Made by a program: the position numbers and the translations under genes. 64,000 bases of DNA, from assembly GCA_009192285.1 (NCBI GenBank), contig WBVU01000003.1, forward strand, positions 62,001 to 126,000. Direction: 5' to 3'. The notes under the pieces were generated by a model. The model was not told the DNA's origin, searched no databases, and saw nothing but the letters and a program-made list of their open reading frames with translations. The stretch is from Morchella semilibera (taxonomy: Eukaryota; Ascomycota; Pezizomycetes; Pezizales; Morchellaceae). Within the stretch, counting starts at the first letter, position 1; every line of letters starts with the position of its first letter. Positions 12,009 through 23,647 of this stretch are shown here, piece after piece.

Positions 12009-13099
12009 ATGTCGAACCCACCGCCCCTAGAACCTTTAGGTAACTGGCCCCTTTCACCCCGCCTCCAGCTCCCTTCCTCGACTCTAACTCCTCTCACAAC
12101 CCCCCAGATAATAAAGACACCCCCATCGTGGCCTCGTTCAAACAGACATGGTCAACCACGCCCTTCACAACCTTCTCCTACTGGGCTACCAGTAAAGGCC
12201 AAACATACTCTATCCCCGGCGGCAACTGCTTCAACTTTGCCATCGCCTTCAAGTCCGCGGGCAGCGCTACCGCCGCCCGCCTCATGTGCCACAAGGACCA
12301 CGGCAATGTAGCTTTCAAGAGCACAACCGAGGACCGTTACTACACTGTCGACTCGGGGTTCAACACACCCGTCAAGATGCCGGCTACCACTACAAGGCAG
12401 AGACTCTCGTTCGATGTTATCGCCAACGTACCAAAGGCCATCAATACACCAGATCCGACCGTAAAAAAATGCTGAGACTATGTATGATATGAAATACGAT
12501 TCAGGGACTCAAAAGTGGGGGACAGATCATTATGTAGGTCGATTAACCAACCCCGCGGGGGGAAGCTGCTGACACCGACCAGATCAAGAACCAGACGGGC
12601 TTCAAGAAGATGGAAGAAAAGACCGACACGGAAGCCCTCGAACTTGCAAAAACCAATGCTCTCGGCCAGAATGCTTCTGTATTCCTCTCTCGGTAATACC
12701 AAAGCCCCCCCCCCCCCCGCGCTGATCTTTCACTGGCTATGAATATTTTGAACCCCCGTACCCCCCAAGGGGGGTGGCTCCAGATTAAACTAACAATCAT
12801 CATCTAGGTTGGTGCCGGTGGGTCAGGACCCCGGATGGGGTCTGTCTGTCTTCATGTACTTCAAGAAGGGCAGCGGGACCACGGTGAAAGGGGACCTCAT
12901 CATCCGTCTACCGAAGCCAAACGACCCGGCAAACGACGAAGTTATCACGGTAAACGTGAAGACGGGCTCTGAAACGGAGCTGAACGCGGCAAAGACGAAG
13001 CTAGCCCAGAGACTGGTTGCGGACGGGTTGAGGGGGCAGTGGACGGCGGAGACGGATAAATGTTTTGACTTTCTGATTCAGAAATTAAAGGAGGCATAG
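12009..13099 (+). CDS. Four-exon intracellular protein of unknown function (261 aa)
   Basis: Exons 12009-12039, 12108-12460, 12583-12692 and 12808-13099 join in frame to 261 aa. Third positions are strongly C-rich across all exons, and introns carry CTAAC-like branch sites, so the model is well supported. There is no signal peptide. The N-terminal part (residues about 15-125) is aromatic and beta-rich with two cysteines (GGNCFNF, ARLMCHKDH). A charged helical stretch follows (FKKMEEKTDTEALELAKTN), then a second beta-like part (WGLSVFMYFKKG, DLIIRLPKP) and a C-terminal helix ending FDFLIQKLKEA. The two beta parts may be related halves. I do not recognise a domain. The third intron contains a C14 run (12705-12718). 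Confidence 0.75.
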
Positions 13100-14240
13100 A
13101 AGTGAGCAGACATATGGATAAATTGGTGTGTGGTTGGGGGGTTGACTTATACGGTTGGTTGTTAGACATGCCTAGGCCTGAGGGGTTCGAGATTGGTTGA
13201 GCTATGTCTCATTGATCAATTTCTGGGTCCGGGTCCGGTGTGAAGTGCCTACCCCCCGTTGATTACTACTTGTCGTATGTTTCTCCTTTCATTTGTGTGA
13301 TTGATCATGTCGTTACATAGGATCTATAGTCGTTTCAAATGCAAGGAGTAAAAAAAAAACGACTCAAATATCACGCCTGCAAACATTGCCCAGCCTCGAC
13401 AGCATAAAACGGAACTAAATTACGAGGACAATAACCACTTATAGTTAGCAATATATGGGTTCAAATATGATTGTAGCCTAAGTAGGAACAATGTTACCAC
13501 CAGAAAGGTTTCTGGTAGAGTCTACTCCAATGATATTACCTAAAGAGGTGATTGTTATGTTTCGTTTTTTTAATTATACAAGCGTGATAGGTAATGGAGA
13601 GTACGATATATAATATTATACAGTATAAAGACAAAGATTATTGGTTGGCCGTAAGAATTGATGTAGAAGGCGGGAAGGCGGGCCTGCTAGCTACTATAAA
13701 TAATCGATAGGAATATGCAATCAATAACATGTATGATTACCTTACCCGTGACACCATCTCGCCTCCCCCCCCCCCCCCCCAGATACACCCTACTAATCTC
13801 CGTTGATGGTGGGGATTAACTGGATATGAGCATCTTAAGACTGAAGAGACGATGCAATCGACCTCACAGCTACAGACTAAGTGACTGGTCCATTGGCTAT
13901 ATATACGCAGAGAGGCAAAATATGTCTCGCGAAGTGTGATAAACCCCTACCGCAGTCCACTCCAAATCCACGCCTATATCTTATTCCCCTTCATCAACCT
14001 TTCACGACCCATATTGTGCACCACGTAGTACCGAAAAATTCACTTTAATCGCCCAGGTAGGTCTGGTGGCTGGTGAAAACATTCTGTCGGAAACAAAATA
14101 CTAACCCTCATCCAGATCTAGAACCTAGCCTCTACTCATGTATTTCTAATAGGGCATGAGTTACATAAATTACAACTTTCTATGAGTATATAGCCAGCAA
14201 TCAATAGCTTTTCCACTATTAATGTAAAGTAGGTACCGCA

Positions 14241-14375
14241 TAGTCCGTCAATGCTAGCCCTCTATATTTAATAAAGGAATTAAATTTCCATGGGAGATCT
14301 ACATGTACAATTTGATAAGAGAGATAAGAAGGCCTGTTGGTAGGCCACGCTAGATTTGCTTGATTCTAGACGATA
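14241..14375 (+). mobile_element. MITE family TATCCCTTAG, decayed copy
   Basis: The order AGTCCGTCAATGCT, AAAGGAATTAAATTT, TTTGATAAGAGAGATAA and CTGTTGGTAGGCCAC parallels the intact element at 25757-25917. The outer terminal repeats are degraded, so this is an older copy. Confidence 0.7.
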
Positions 14376-14752
14376 GGATAACACAACAGCTGTTCCGCTA
14401 AAGCCAAGCATACAGCGTGATGGTTTCTCACTCACCCGAGGCAAACGGCAGCCAGGAGAGCTCACTAGCCGTCAATATAGACCACCATAGCCTTTGCATA
14501 TCTGAGCTCACTGAATCAAGGCCAGAGGTCAGACGACCGATTTATCCCCCTCCCCCTTGCACTACAGATACCCCGTCGGCGCCCTGACTGTGGACCAGTA
14601 AAAGCTCGAGGGGGAATATTACTCTAGGAAGGCCCAGATTCACTGGTCTCATCAGTTCATTGTACCTGTAGATAATGTATTCGCGTCACAAGACGTCGTC
14701 TATAACCCTAACCCTGGGTTCTCTGTAAGGGATTAATGAGTCGGAATGACCA

Positions 14753-15000
14753 CTAGACGCTCCCACGGGGGTACGGTATGGCGGCCACGGGGGTGTGGGG
14801 ATTTCTGGTTTGTCCTCACCCAAAGGACAGCTAAACCCCCAAGAACAAGTAAATTCGAGATACTACATGCAGCTCAAACAATCCATCATCTTGAATTATA
14901 CCAATATATATATCTGAAAATTGGTTTTAGTACTTTTCGGCGTTGCAGTAGGAAAATCCCCATACCCCCGTGGCCTCCATACCCCCATGAGCGGGTCTAG
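14753..15000. mobile_element. MITE with about 40-bp GC-rich terminal repeats
   Basis: The ends read CTAGAC...GGCCACGGGGGTGTGGGGAT and the inverse ATCCCCATACCCCCGTGGCC...GTCTAG. The arms agree over about 40 bp with one 5-nt gap. CTAG borders both ends, compatible with a TA target duplication. The interior has no coding capacity. This fits a non-autonomous Tc1/mariner-type element, but the superfamily is inferred only from the TA flank. Confidence 0.75.
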
Positions 15001-15932
15001 TTTTAAAGGATCTAGTCGCAAGGATTGTACTGCAGTTGCTGCGGTAGCGCGGTAGTCCTATTAATGACAGCTACTTAATTCTATTGTAATCACGACTGTC
15101 TACAGACTTACCCCCCGGTATGCATAGTACTTCTAATAGATGAAGCAATTAGCTAGAGGCAAACATTCGCATACTTACCATTAGTACTAGTTTCGAGCTC
15201 TGTCATCTAGGTACAAAAGGTTTCAAGTTGGTTCGGAATAGCGGGTGCTCCTTGCCCGCAACAGCTCTGTAAATACAAAGATACTCTATCTCTTCACCCC
15301 CTGCATGCAGGAGCAAGTAGTAGGATCGATCGACTGGCATTATTCGATCCTCTTTGATTTACCCCGCCCCTAGCGCCTCTAGTCTAGACCTGGTACCACT
15401 ATCCTCGCAGCAGTGTTCGAATTGGATAAATAGCTGTGGAATAAGCTCAAAGTTTGGGAGGTCAACAGGTTTGGCTGGGCTTTTATCGTAAATTGTCCAA
15501 AATCACTTGTGAATGGCACTACAAACCAAAAATCTTGGAACTGAATACAGTGACCTCAAATAGCAAACCTCAACCCTGGGACTCAGTAACTGGTATACGG
15601 CACCGATCCCCAGCGTAGAAGCTGCCCCCCCAATTGGCCAAGCTATCACGTACCTGATATTATACTATAGCTACAGAGGCAAGCTGAGGAAAAGATATCC
15701 ATGCAGGCAACTAGTACAATGGTAATTACCGGGATCAATTCCTAGGGAGGTTATTATTATCAAGATCATTTCACTCACGGGTAGTTGTTTGGAATGCATG
15801 CTTTGTCATCCTCAGCTGGGTCATGCTGCATAAGGTGGGAAGCCTAGCTACTGACAAGCTGTCTCCCACCACCCCCCCCCCCTCCAAACTACCCGTCACT
15901 ACTACCCCCATCACACACTCTACACAACCATT

Positions 15933-17412
15933 ATGACAACCCCACCCGGCTCCCGAAGAAACCCAATCATTATCGTTGGAGATGCGGATCCCCGGAAAAG
16001 ACCAGTCGATGTCGAAGCAGAGCAAAGCTCCCGAAAACGGGCAACCAATGTCGGGGGGGAGAGCTCCAAAAAAAGCTCAATGAAGGTCAGGAAAGAGCTA
16101 AACTCCCCAAAAGAATCGGTCGATCCGGAACCAGAGCAAAGCTCCCGAAAACGGCCAACCTACTTCGGAGGGGAGAGCTCCCAAAAAAGCCCGACGAAGG
16201 TCAAGGAAGAGCCGAACTCTCTAAAAGAATTGGTCGATGTCGACGCAGAGCAAAGCTCCCGAAAACGAGTAACCAATGTCCCGAGGGAGAGCTCCCAAAA
16301 AAGCCCGATGAAGATCAAAGAAGAGCTGAACTCACCAAAAGAATTGATCGACGTCGAAGCAGAGCAAGGCCCTCGGAAAAGCCCGACCAAGCCCAAAAGA
16401 CAGAGAGAAGCATCAAGCAATGTCGAAGAACACCATCCTCCCTCGGGGACGTTTCTTTTCATATACAACGGATCATCGGAGTTGGTACGTACTATCAGCA
16501 TTCCTGCATGATGAACAAGTAAAGGAACGCGTGGTGGCACTTGTGAATGGCTTGGGAGAAAATACGGAAACGGTTGACAGCAATCACCGCAGTTGGGAGC
16601 GGGATCTGATTGCAGACATGGTCGGTACTCGACAGCATATAGATAAAATTGAAAGAGAGCACGCGGAAGAGACGGCGGACCTAAAGGCGAGGCTAAATTC
16701 TGCGATAGAACGGGTGAAAACAATGGAGGGGGAAGCAGATGAAATTAGGACAGATCTGTACATCACGTCACAAGAGGTGGAAACCATGAAAATAGATCAC
16801 CGTGAGGAGAAGATTTCTCTGACGAAAAAGTTGAACGATGCTCAGAAGCAGATTGAAAAAATGAGGATGGAGCACTTGAAGAAAGAATCTGGCCTCATGG
16901 CACAATTGGGTGCCGCGGAAAAAAAGATGGAAATGATGAAAAGCAGTCAACAAGAGAAAAACAACACGTACATACCGATGCAGAGATACCTAGAGGTAGG
17001 GCTGAGTTCTGCGAATGAAAAGATAAGGGCAATGAGACGTGAGGCTCGGAAGACGAAGAGTGAATACCGGGAAAGGGAGAATAGGGTGCGGTGGGAGCTC
17101 GCTGAGGCAAGAAAACAGACAATTATGAAGGAGCAAAGGTTGCAAGAACGAACCAAAGAGCGGGACGAAGCAAACAGCAAAATCCTGAAGATGACACTCG
17201 AGTACTGGGATAGAGAGAAGAGGATTAAGGTGGAGAAGAATGAGACACAGAATCTCATAAACACGATGGAGGGAAGACAGCAGGCCGAACTGGATGAAGC
17301 AAGGGGCAGGATAAACTGGCTAGCTACCCGGGTTCAACAGCTACAATCTATCGTACTACAGAAAAAAACGGAAGGCACACTGCGGGACAATCGGGGATCA
17401 AGGAAACAGTAA
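15933..17412 (+). CDS. Repeat-bearing coiled-coil protein with SUMO-type motifs (about 479 aa)
   Basis: Exon 1 is 15933-16484 and exon 2 16525-17412; the joining intron (GTACGT...AAAG) is only 40 nt, so a frameshift between two exons is the alternative. The N-terminus has NPIIIVGDAD, a hydrophobic strand followed by acids, resembling a SUMO-interacting motif. Residues 25-138 are three copies of a 38-residue repeat (core EQSSRKR...GESSQKSPxKVKEE), with a fourth partial copy. Copies 2 and 3 contain VKEE and IKEE, which fit the SUMO acceptor pattern psi-K-x-E; copy 1 has VRKE. The basic Ser/Pro-rich repeats suggest a nuclear location. Exon 2 is a nearly continuous coiled coil of about 280 residues (ADLKARLNSAIERVKTMEGE and similar). 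No enzyme domain is seen. A scaffold role is inference. Confidence 0.7.
16005..16400 (+). repeat. 114-bp coding tandem repeat, about 3.4 copies
   Basis: Units start at 16005, 16119, 16233 and 16347 and keep the reading frame. Substitutions between units are mostly conservative at the protein level. Copy number may vary between strains. Confidence 0.85.
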
Positions 17413-17763
17413 CATACATGTAGGTTGGATGCAGCAATTACAAGGAATACATCGAGTTAAAGTACTGAGATTTGACTAAGTGGATATATATGTTGAACGA
17501 AGGAAATTACACACCAGAAAAGATATAGAGCTGTTTCAATGTAAATAACATGTAAATAACTTTCCCTTGCAGCACCCCGCGTGATCTACTTTTGATTACA
17601 ACATTATATTAATTCCTACGATGTCGGCGAGAGAAAAAAAATGCTGGAGTCCAGGGCTCCCCGTCTTGCTGCGCTGCGCCTGGCCAGCTGGGCCCGCGCG
17701 TCTTTATGGATTAATATTGGGCGCGTATAGAATCTCGTCTCACAAGTGTCGGCAGAAGAGGGG

Positions 17764-17919
17764 CAGCTATGGGTAAGATTATTATACTACTAACTCCATG
17801 TTTCCGAACACGACTACTATAATATTACATATATACAAAAAATTACCAAGTCCCCTTTTATATATAATATTGGTCATGTTCGGAGGGACGAGTAGAAACG
17901 GGGGTCTTACCCATAGCTG
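17764..17919. mobile_element. Short inverted-repeat element (about 156 bp)
   Basis: CAGCTATGGGTAAGA (17764-17778) and its exact reverse complement (17905-17919) bound an AT-rich, non-coding interior. It looks like a MITE, though no certain target duplication was found. Confidence 0.6.
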
Positions 17920-19621
17920 TAAAGTAGAACAGCGGGACCTGATGCGAGCTTGTGCTCCAGCTCCATCTTGTATATCTCCCTACCTCGATCCTGTCTCCAA
18001 AATTCTATCTATTCTAACCTCCATTAGACTCTAAATTCGAAACCTCGTCCCCGCCTAGTCCGGCACCTAGTACTAATCGACTGAACCAAAACAACGTACG
18101 CCCATGGCCACATCGACGACTTCTAGGCCGCAATTAAGTAGGGAGATGCTGGACACACATGGTCAAGCGGCCTGGTGGCCGCGCAGCAGGTGCGCAGACA
18201 TATACGTATGTATATACTAATATTCTATGGAGAATTATATAGAACTAAATAAATACTCTCACGCCCAGTCAGATAACCCTGCGCGAGATATCCTTTGCCG
18301 CCTACTCATCTAATAGTCAATATGACGTCAATTTAGCCACGGAAAGCGGCGTCTAAGCTTTTCCATGACTGCTCGTCTAGCAAAAGAGCGTCCTAGACGA
18401 AAATCTCGCCATAGGCGACAAAATTGGTCTTAGGACGCCAAGGCGTAAGCAAGACAATTATATTCTCTTCCTCTTACCCGAAATCTATTTGCACTGTACG
18501 GCCGCGGTATGTCGTATTACAACCTTTTAATAATCCCTCGTGTGCGGATTTTTATATCATAGTATGGTGGCCCACTTTCCAATAATACTAGAACCGAATC
18601 ATATTGCACTACATGATTATTACCTTAGCTAACTAAGATAAGTTACGATATGATAAGATTTCAGGGGACTCCCTGCCAGTAGAGGCGCGGTCAAAAAGGG
18701 GATGTTGGAGAAGCGATATCAACATCTTGTCATGTAGCTAGCTATTCACCCGTGCTATATATTTGTGGAATGTTAATTGCAGCCTTTCGCTTCCCCGCAT
18801 ACTCTGGGGCTATGGAAGCGGAGAGAGAGTCTCGTAACACCATTTTTGTAGCTGATGAAACCGGCAGTGTCTGGTAGCTGGTGTATGCTCCTCGAGGCCG
18901 GAGCTGGCGCCATTGATCCTCTCAAGGCTCTGCAATATTCGAAATTCCTGCCGGTGGGCCCGTTTTCTTGGCCATATTGCGTTAGACGTGGAGGGTATGG
19001 TAGAGTAGGTACCTGTGTGTCACTATATCATTCACGTATACACCAACCCCCTAACGCTTCCAATTCCCAAATCCGCAAATCTTTTAATTGGGTGTTGCCC
19101 TAATCCCCCCCCCCCCAACATCGGGGGCTAAAGTCTTTCATACTAGGAGATTAATACCTAAAATCATAACTCAACCTCCTCCAGATGAATACTCAAATGC
19201 ATGCCCCGGGAGTCAAAAATCAACACCGTCCAACCCCTTGGCCGAGTGATTATCCATGTTCCGCGGGGTGCTTAGCTGGGTGAAAGCCATACTTATACCA
19301 ACACTCTTGTTGGCGGGGTCTTTAACAGTGGGGAGAAACCCCATGCACCTCAAAATTGCGTATAATAGCTAGATGGACATGTTTCTCAAAACGAGCGAGT
19401 GATAGTCTGTGTCTCGGTAAATTCCACGGTGGTCACTACGAAATATCAATCCGAATAGTCTTATTCCACTAGAGGGACCCGTCTCTTCTAATGGATACGA
19501 ATGCTAGTTTCTGTGGCTTACGCCATATGCATGGAGAGCGTGGTTACCACTGGCCTCTTCCAGTGGAGTACGGCAGGCGGAGCGTCCCAACATATCCGAT
19601 ATTTAGGTGCAGTAAAATAAT

Positions 19622-19664
19622 TTACGTTAGTAAAATTACTTTTGACACATTTACAGCTCCATCT
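19622..19664 (+). repeat. Fragment related to the hairpin at 23585-23647
   Basis: AAAATTACTTTTGACACATT followed by TACAGCTCCAT nearly equals the right arm of the hairpin at 23585-23647. The left arm is missing or decayed. Confidence 0.6.
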
Positions 19665-19861
19665 AGCCATTATATTGTTGTAATACTCTGGCTTCATATA
19701 CCGCCACCCAGTTAATGCAACAAGGCTATAGCTGATACTAACAATAGCTTCATCTTAACAAGTACTCTAAACCCTAGCCAATCTCCGCTTCAGCTGGAGT
19801 AGATATGCTTTTACGATATGCCTAAGGCGGGCACCAATCAAAGGACAAAGGATAGTGCCCC

Positions 19862-19945
19862 ATAACTCGAAAAATTTGCTGTGCATACGAGACCAATGTT
19901 ACTAGGTATGCACCGCAGACACGATCTACACCGTTCAGCCAATAG
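19862..19945 (+). repeat. Fragment related to 51000-51085
   Basis: ACTCGAAAAATTTGCTGTGC, then CGAGACCAAT, then GATCTACACCGTTCAGCCAAT follow the same order as at 51003-51085. This is a decayed copy of the 3' part of that repeat. Confidence 0.5.
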
Positions 19946-20188
19946 TTAAGTAGACTGGAGATAGCGAACCTTTTGAGTTTTTACGGTACGCGTTTATCGT
20001 GGGCGTTGATTTTGTGTTTTAATTGAGCCAGTTGCGCCTCGAAACGCCACTTGCTTTTCTACAGCCGATTGGATCGAGGAGTAAACCACCCGGCTATCAA
20101 CGCCCGTTCTGTCGCTCCTGATCAGGATGATGTCATCGTAGTCAAACAAAATACCACAGCTGCAGAAACTTTGAAAATGACAATACGG

Positions 20189-20233
20189 GGGTTATTTGTA
20201 TGGAGTGGCGTGGTTCTGCCATACAAATAACCC
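20189..20233. repeat. 15-bp perfect hairpin
   Basis: GGGTTATTTGTATGG and its exact reverse complement are separated by a 15-nt loop. Outside the arms ACG/CGT pairs again with a small mismatch. Confidence 0.7.
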
Positions 20234-20877
20234 TATCGTATTTCTGGTTCTTTCCCCTAGCCGGCCAGGAATATCTGGTGCTGATCCCTGCCTCCAGTCA
20301 CTCAACCAGAAATATCAACGTCAGAACCTCGTATTCCCCTTCTCCATAATTAAGGTGGAGAATGGGAATTCCCTAGCACAGAGCGTTTTGCTAAAAAGTA
20401 ATTTTTGTCTTGACCTATCACATCTGGTGCCGGCCACCAGACCCCTATATATATATATATATATAGTTTTTTTTTGCGTAATAGGACACAAGCACTTCTC
20501 ACGCTGACTTTTCTATAGACTGCCTGCCAGTAGAGATTTTACCTCAACAATATCAGAGTACAATCTCTAGGTTAACAAGAACACATTCGACTTGTTCTCA
20601 CATTTTTTCAACCACTAGTGCTCTTTGCGTTGTGAATTCTCAAACAAAAGTGACCCCTTAGGTAGATATGTAGATATATACCAGCTTATGAGAGGAATAA
20701 AAATGAGTTTGATATACTCTTTTTGATGTTTCTTGGCCTAGAGGTTTGTATCTGAGCATTGCTAAATACGCCTATTGATTATTTTAGCAGAGTATGTGAA
20801 TCAGTACTATAGAACTCCGGCCCCACAGCCCGCCCAACCGAAAAAGGCCAGCTAGGTCCCTCAGCATGTAGTTCTAC

Positions 20878-20885
20878 ATATATAA
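20878..20885 (+). promoter_or_regulatory. TATA box of the secreted-protein gene
   Basis: TATATAAA stands about 95 nt upstream of the ATG at 20976. A CT-rich leader with CTCTTGCTTG-type sequence follows. Confidence 0.55.
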
Positions 20886-20975
20886 ACGGCTACCTGCCCC
20901 AATTTACCTCCCTACCCTCCACACTCTTGCTTGTTTCTCTTCAACACATCTGCAATATATCAACTTAAACACATC

Positions 20976-21360
20976 ATGTATCTACCCATGACTGTCCTCC
21001 TCATCCTTACAGCCGTTCAGGCTGCCATCAACGACCCTTGTTACGTCCCAGGGAGAGGGACTGGTGTTTGTGTTACGACCCAAAACTGCGCTCGGGATGG
21101 TGGAACAAGTACCCGCAATTACTGTCTAAATGATCCTGATAACGTAAGGTGTTGCACTAAAGCTTCTTGTGGACCATCTGGACAATGTGGATCTTGTATG
21201 TGGACCTCTGACTGCACCTCTCCGGCATGGAGGCTGGGCCCAGGTATCTATCTCTACTTCTAAATTATTTCTGCCGAATTCCGACTAACTAGATACAGTG
21301 GGGGAGTGCCCAGGGCCGGCAGGATTTAGGTGCTGCCTACCACGTCCGGGATTGTGTTAG
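20976..21360 (+). CDS. Small secreted cysteine-rich protein (109 aa)
   Basis: Exons 20976-21243 and 21299-21360 join in phase 1. I chose the ATG at 20976 because it starts directly at a signal peptide (MYLPMTVLLILTAVQA, cleavage near residue 16). The mature protein has 14 cysteines in two similar halves: DPCYVPG...GVCVTTQNC...NVRCCT, then SCGPSGQC...CTSP...CPGPAGFRCC. The CPGP-x-x-F-x-CC pattern with an upstream GxC occurs in the small N-terminal domain of fungal lysozyme-like and other secreted cell-wall proteins, and also alone in small secreted proteins. All cysteines should pair into disulfides. The protein probably acts outside the cell, at the wall or the host interface; the target is unknown. 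It lies alone in a repeat-rich region, as effector-type genes often do. Confidence 0.8.
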
Positions 21361-22799
21361 GATTCCTTCTTCCCTACGCGCATAGTTGTGGTAGGAGAAA
21401 TTGGGCTTTGAGATACGTATAGTTAGGTGAGAACGGGAAAATATGACACATCAGGCCTAGGGTTACACATTACAAATGATAATTTTCTTCTGTACGCGCG
21501 CGTAACTGAATATTGATCCTTGTTTCACTCAATATACAACACTGTATAGAATCTTATCTCTAATCCCACCCCTACTCGCAAAATACCACACCCCTCTGCA
21601 GCCTAGCTACTTGATGGTTACAATGGCAGTTAGTTTGAATGAATTATAAAAATAAGCCACTTAGATAGAACGGTGTAGGAGTTATGTATAGAAACACTAC
21701 AAAGGCTTTCTCACGAGAGATCTTTCACGGTTTAGTTGATGTACTTTGGAATATTAACTATGAGAGATATTGAACTGTTCTGTCATATTTTGAGCTTCGA
21801 AGAATTTTTCCGAAAATCTTTTCTTACGCAGATCACGAATCCAATCTGTCTCCTATATATCTATATCTACCTCAGTATTGTTTAAAAAAAATCAAGACCA
21901 CATATCCCTTGTATCATCAGCAGTTCGTACTTCGCACCCATTGATCGGATATAGAGCTAAATTCGGTCTGAAAGAACATATATGGATATATGGGGCCACT
22001 CATTGTGACCTATTATTTATTTTAAGACATGTAGCAAAATTTGAGTTAAAGGTTTCAGGTGCACGTGCCTTGGAATGAGCTAGTTTTAGACAAAGTGCTG
22101 CTTAGGCTGATAACGAAAAGTAAGATGGTTTAATGATAACTTAATATAGTACACTCAGGTGTTAATTAAGTCCTGAGAAATCCTGGCAGCAACCACCCCA
22201 CAAAAGTTCTCAGGGCTTTTAACTAAAAAAATCAGTTGTTTACCCCAATTAAACCTCGGGTAGACCTACTTATAGTCCACATTACTGTTCCTTGGTTACG
22301 ATATATATAGCTTTGGATCACATGAGTCTTATGCAATTAGTAAAGGTTATGGTTTCTCAATCACGAATTAATTAAGGCCGGCACTATGTTATACGGAAAT
22401 AGCAAATTCATATATAAGGAACTGCCGATAATGGTTCTGCCCTGCCCAAAGCTTAGCAAATAGTCCTTGGACCTAGATTGGTGTCGGTGCGCCAAAATCG
22501 GCCAAACGGGAGAGTTTTCCCGGCCCACGAATCCTTTGACAAAGCCATAAAATACCAGGAATGAAAGATATAGTATATATGAATATATAGCTTATATCTC
22601 AAGATATACTTACCGCAAGAATAAGTTTCTGCCACCACTTCTAATTCTGTGTTGCAACAGCGTTTTCTCACACAAACTTGGCGGAAACTTATTCTCGCCG
22701 CAATTACTTCCTTGTTGACTCTTTCAGGAGCTGTACCATCTAAAATCGAAGACCTTGAATCGGTGTTGGATTTTGCCATGTTGCTAATCCATACATGTA

Positions 22800-23014
22800 C
22801 AGTGGCGGACACACAGAACCGACCATCAAACTATCCTTCACCCACTGACTTTCAACACCACAACACTTGTCCAGGAAGAAAGTCCTTCTGTAAAATAGTT
22901 CTGTTACCTACCCTCAACAGCCCTACAGAAGGGATTTCGAAATAAATAAAAAACCACTTCCCTATAGCTTCTAGAACAACTTAACTAAGGGTCGGTTTTG
23001 AGTGTCCGCCACTA
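22800..23014. mobile_element. MITE with CAGTGGCGGACAC ends, TA target site
   Basis: The left end CAGTGGCGGACACACAGAAC (22800 onward) matches the inverted right end that closes at 23014, over about 25 bp with few mismatches. TA stands directly outside both ends (22798-22799 and 23015-23016). The 215-bp interior has no transposase. CAGTG... ends with TA duplication are typical of Tc1/mariner/pogo elements. Confidence 0.8.
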
Positions 23015-23016
23015 TA

Positions 23017-23261
23017 CCCCGGGGGGTCTCCAAAGTGATGCAACGGCGACAAAGAACCACAACTTTGCATGCAACTACTGGCCACCATGCCCAAAGCTGG
23101 AAAATAATTTATATGGATCGAATTGCATCAGGCAGAGCTTCATATATAATAAATAGTATATGAAAAAAAAAATGAAAAGGTTGACTGGGTACGTCTAGCT
23201 TTGATGGTGGTCGCGACACCGGAGTACTAAGCTCGTTGCATCACTTTAAGGACCCCCGGGG
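23017..23261. mobile_element. MITE with CCCCGGGG ends, abutting its neighbour
   Basis: The left arm CCCCGGGGGGTC plus CAAAGTGATGCAACG matches the inverted right arm, CGTTGCATCACTTT to CCCCCGGGG, over about 28 bp. TA flanks both ends (23015-23016 and 23262-23263). The left TA is the same dinucleotide as the right TA of the preceding MITE. Confidence 0.8.
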
Positions 23262-23584
23262 TATATGTAGTTGCCTACCTAGTATGGTCGATGAGCTAAG
23301 TCAGACTTGAGCTGGCCAGCTGGCTCGAGCCGATCTTAAATGATAAAAAGAAAATATCCTTCCGCTAAGAATGAATGACTAGGTATCTACGGGTAAATGA
23401 CTAACTATATATCTAGAAACATATCTGCAAGCGTAAAACTCCTATCTAGGATGAATAATAGAAGACCTTATATTTATTTATACTTCATACATACATGCAT
23501 GCATAGTAGAAGACCTTTTTTCTTACTTGAATTATTGAAACCACTTATATTTCATAGCATCGGATCAAGAAGAGACTTGATGGT

Positions 23585-23647
23585 ATGGTGCGGTAAACGT
23601 GTCAAAAGTGGTTGGTGAAATTACTTTTGACACATTTACCGCTCCAT
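23585..23647. repeat. 63-bp hairpin
   Basis: Arms of 25 nt (ATGGTGCGGTAAACGTGTC onward and its inverse) differ at about three positions and surround a 13-nt loop. A related half-copy lies at 19622-19664. Confidence 0.7.

Larger units (their letters stand above)
13100..15932. other. Intergenic, repeat-rich
   Basis: Contains a C16 run (13765-13780), a decayed MITE copy (14241-14375) and a MITE (14753-15000). No gene is supported. The last 60 bp form a C-rich leader of the next gene. Confidence 0.55.
17420..20875. other. Intergenic, repeat-rich
   Basis: Holds the inverted repeats at 17764-17919 and 20189-20233 and repeat fragments at 19622-19664 and 19862-19945. No coding region is supported. 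A (TA)n tract lies near 20448-20466. Confidence 0.55.

Noticed and set aside
14703-14720. Telomere-like CCCTAACCCT
   Set aside because: Fewer than two units, with ordinary flanks; chance or a short interstitial trace.
16160-16723. 187-aa minus-strand open frame
   Set aside because: It is a shadow of the repeat-bearing coiled-coil gene and repeats with its 114-bp period.
22614-22779. Possible first exon on the minus strand (MAKSNTDSRSS...) with a GTAAGT donor
   Set aside because: It reads sensibly for about 55 residues, but the second exon is unconvincing and no family was recognised.
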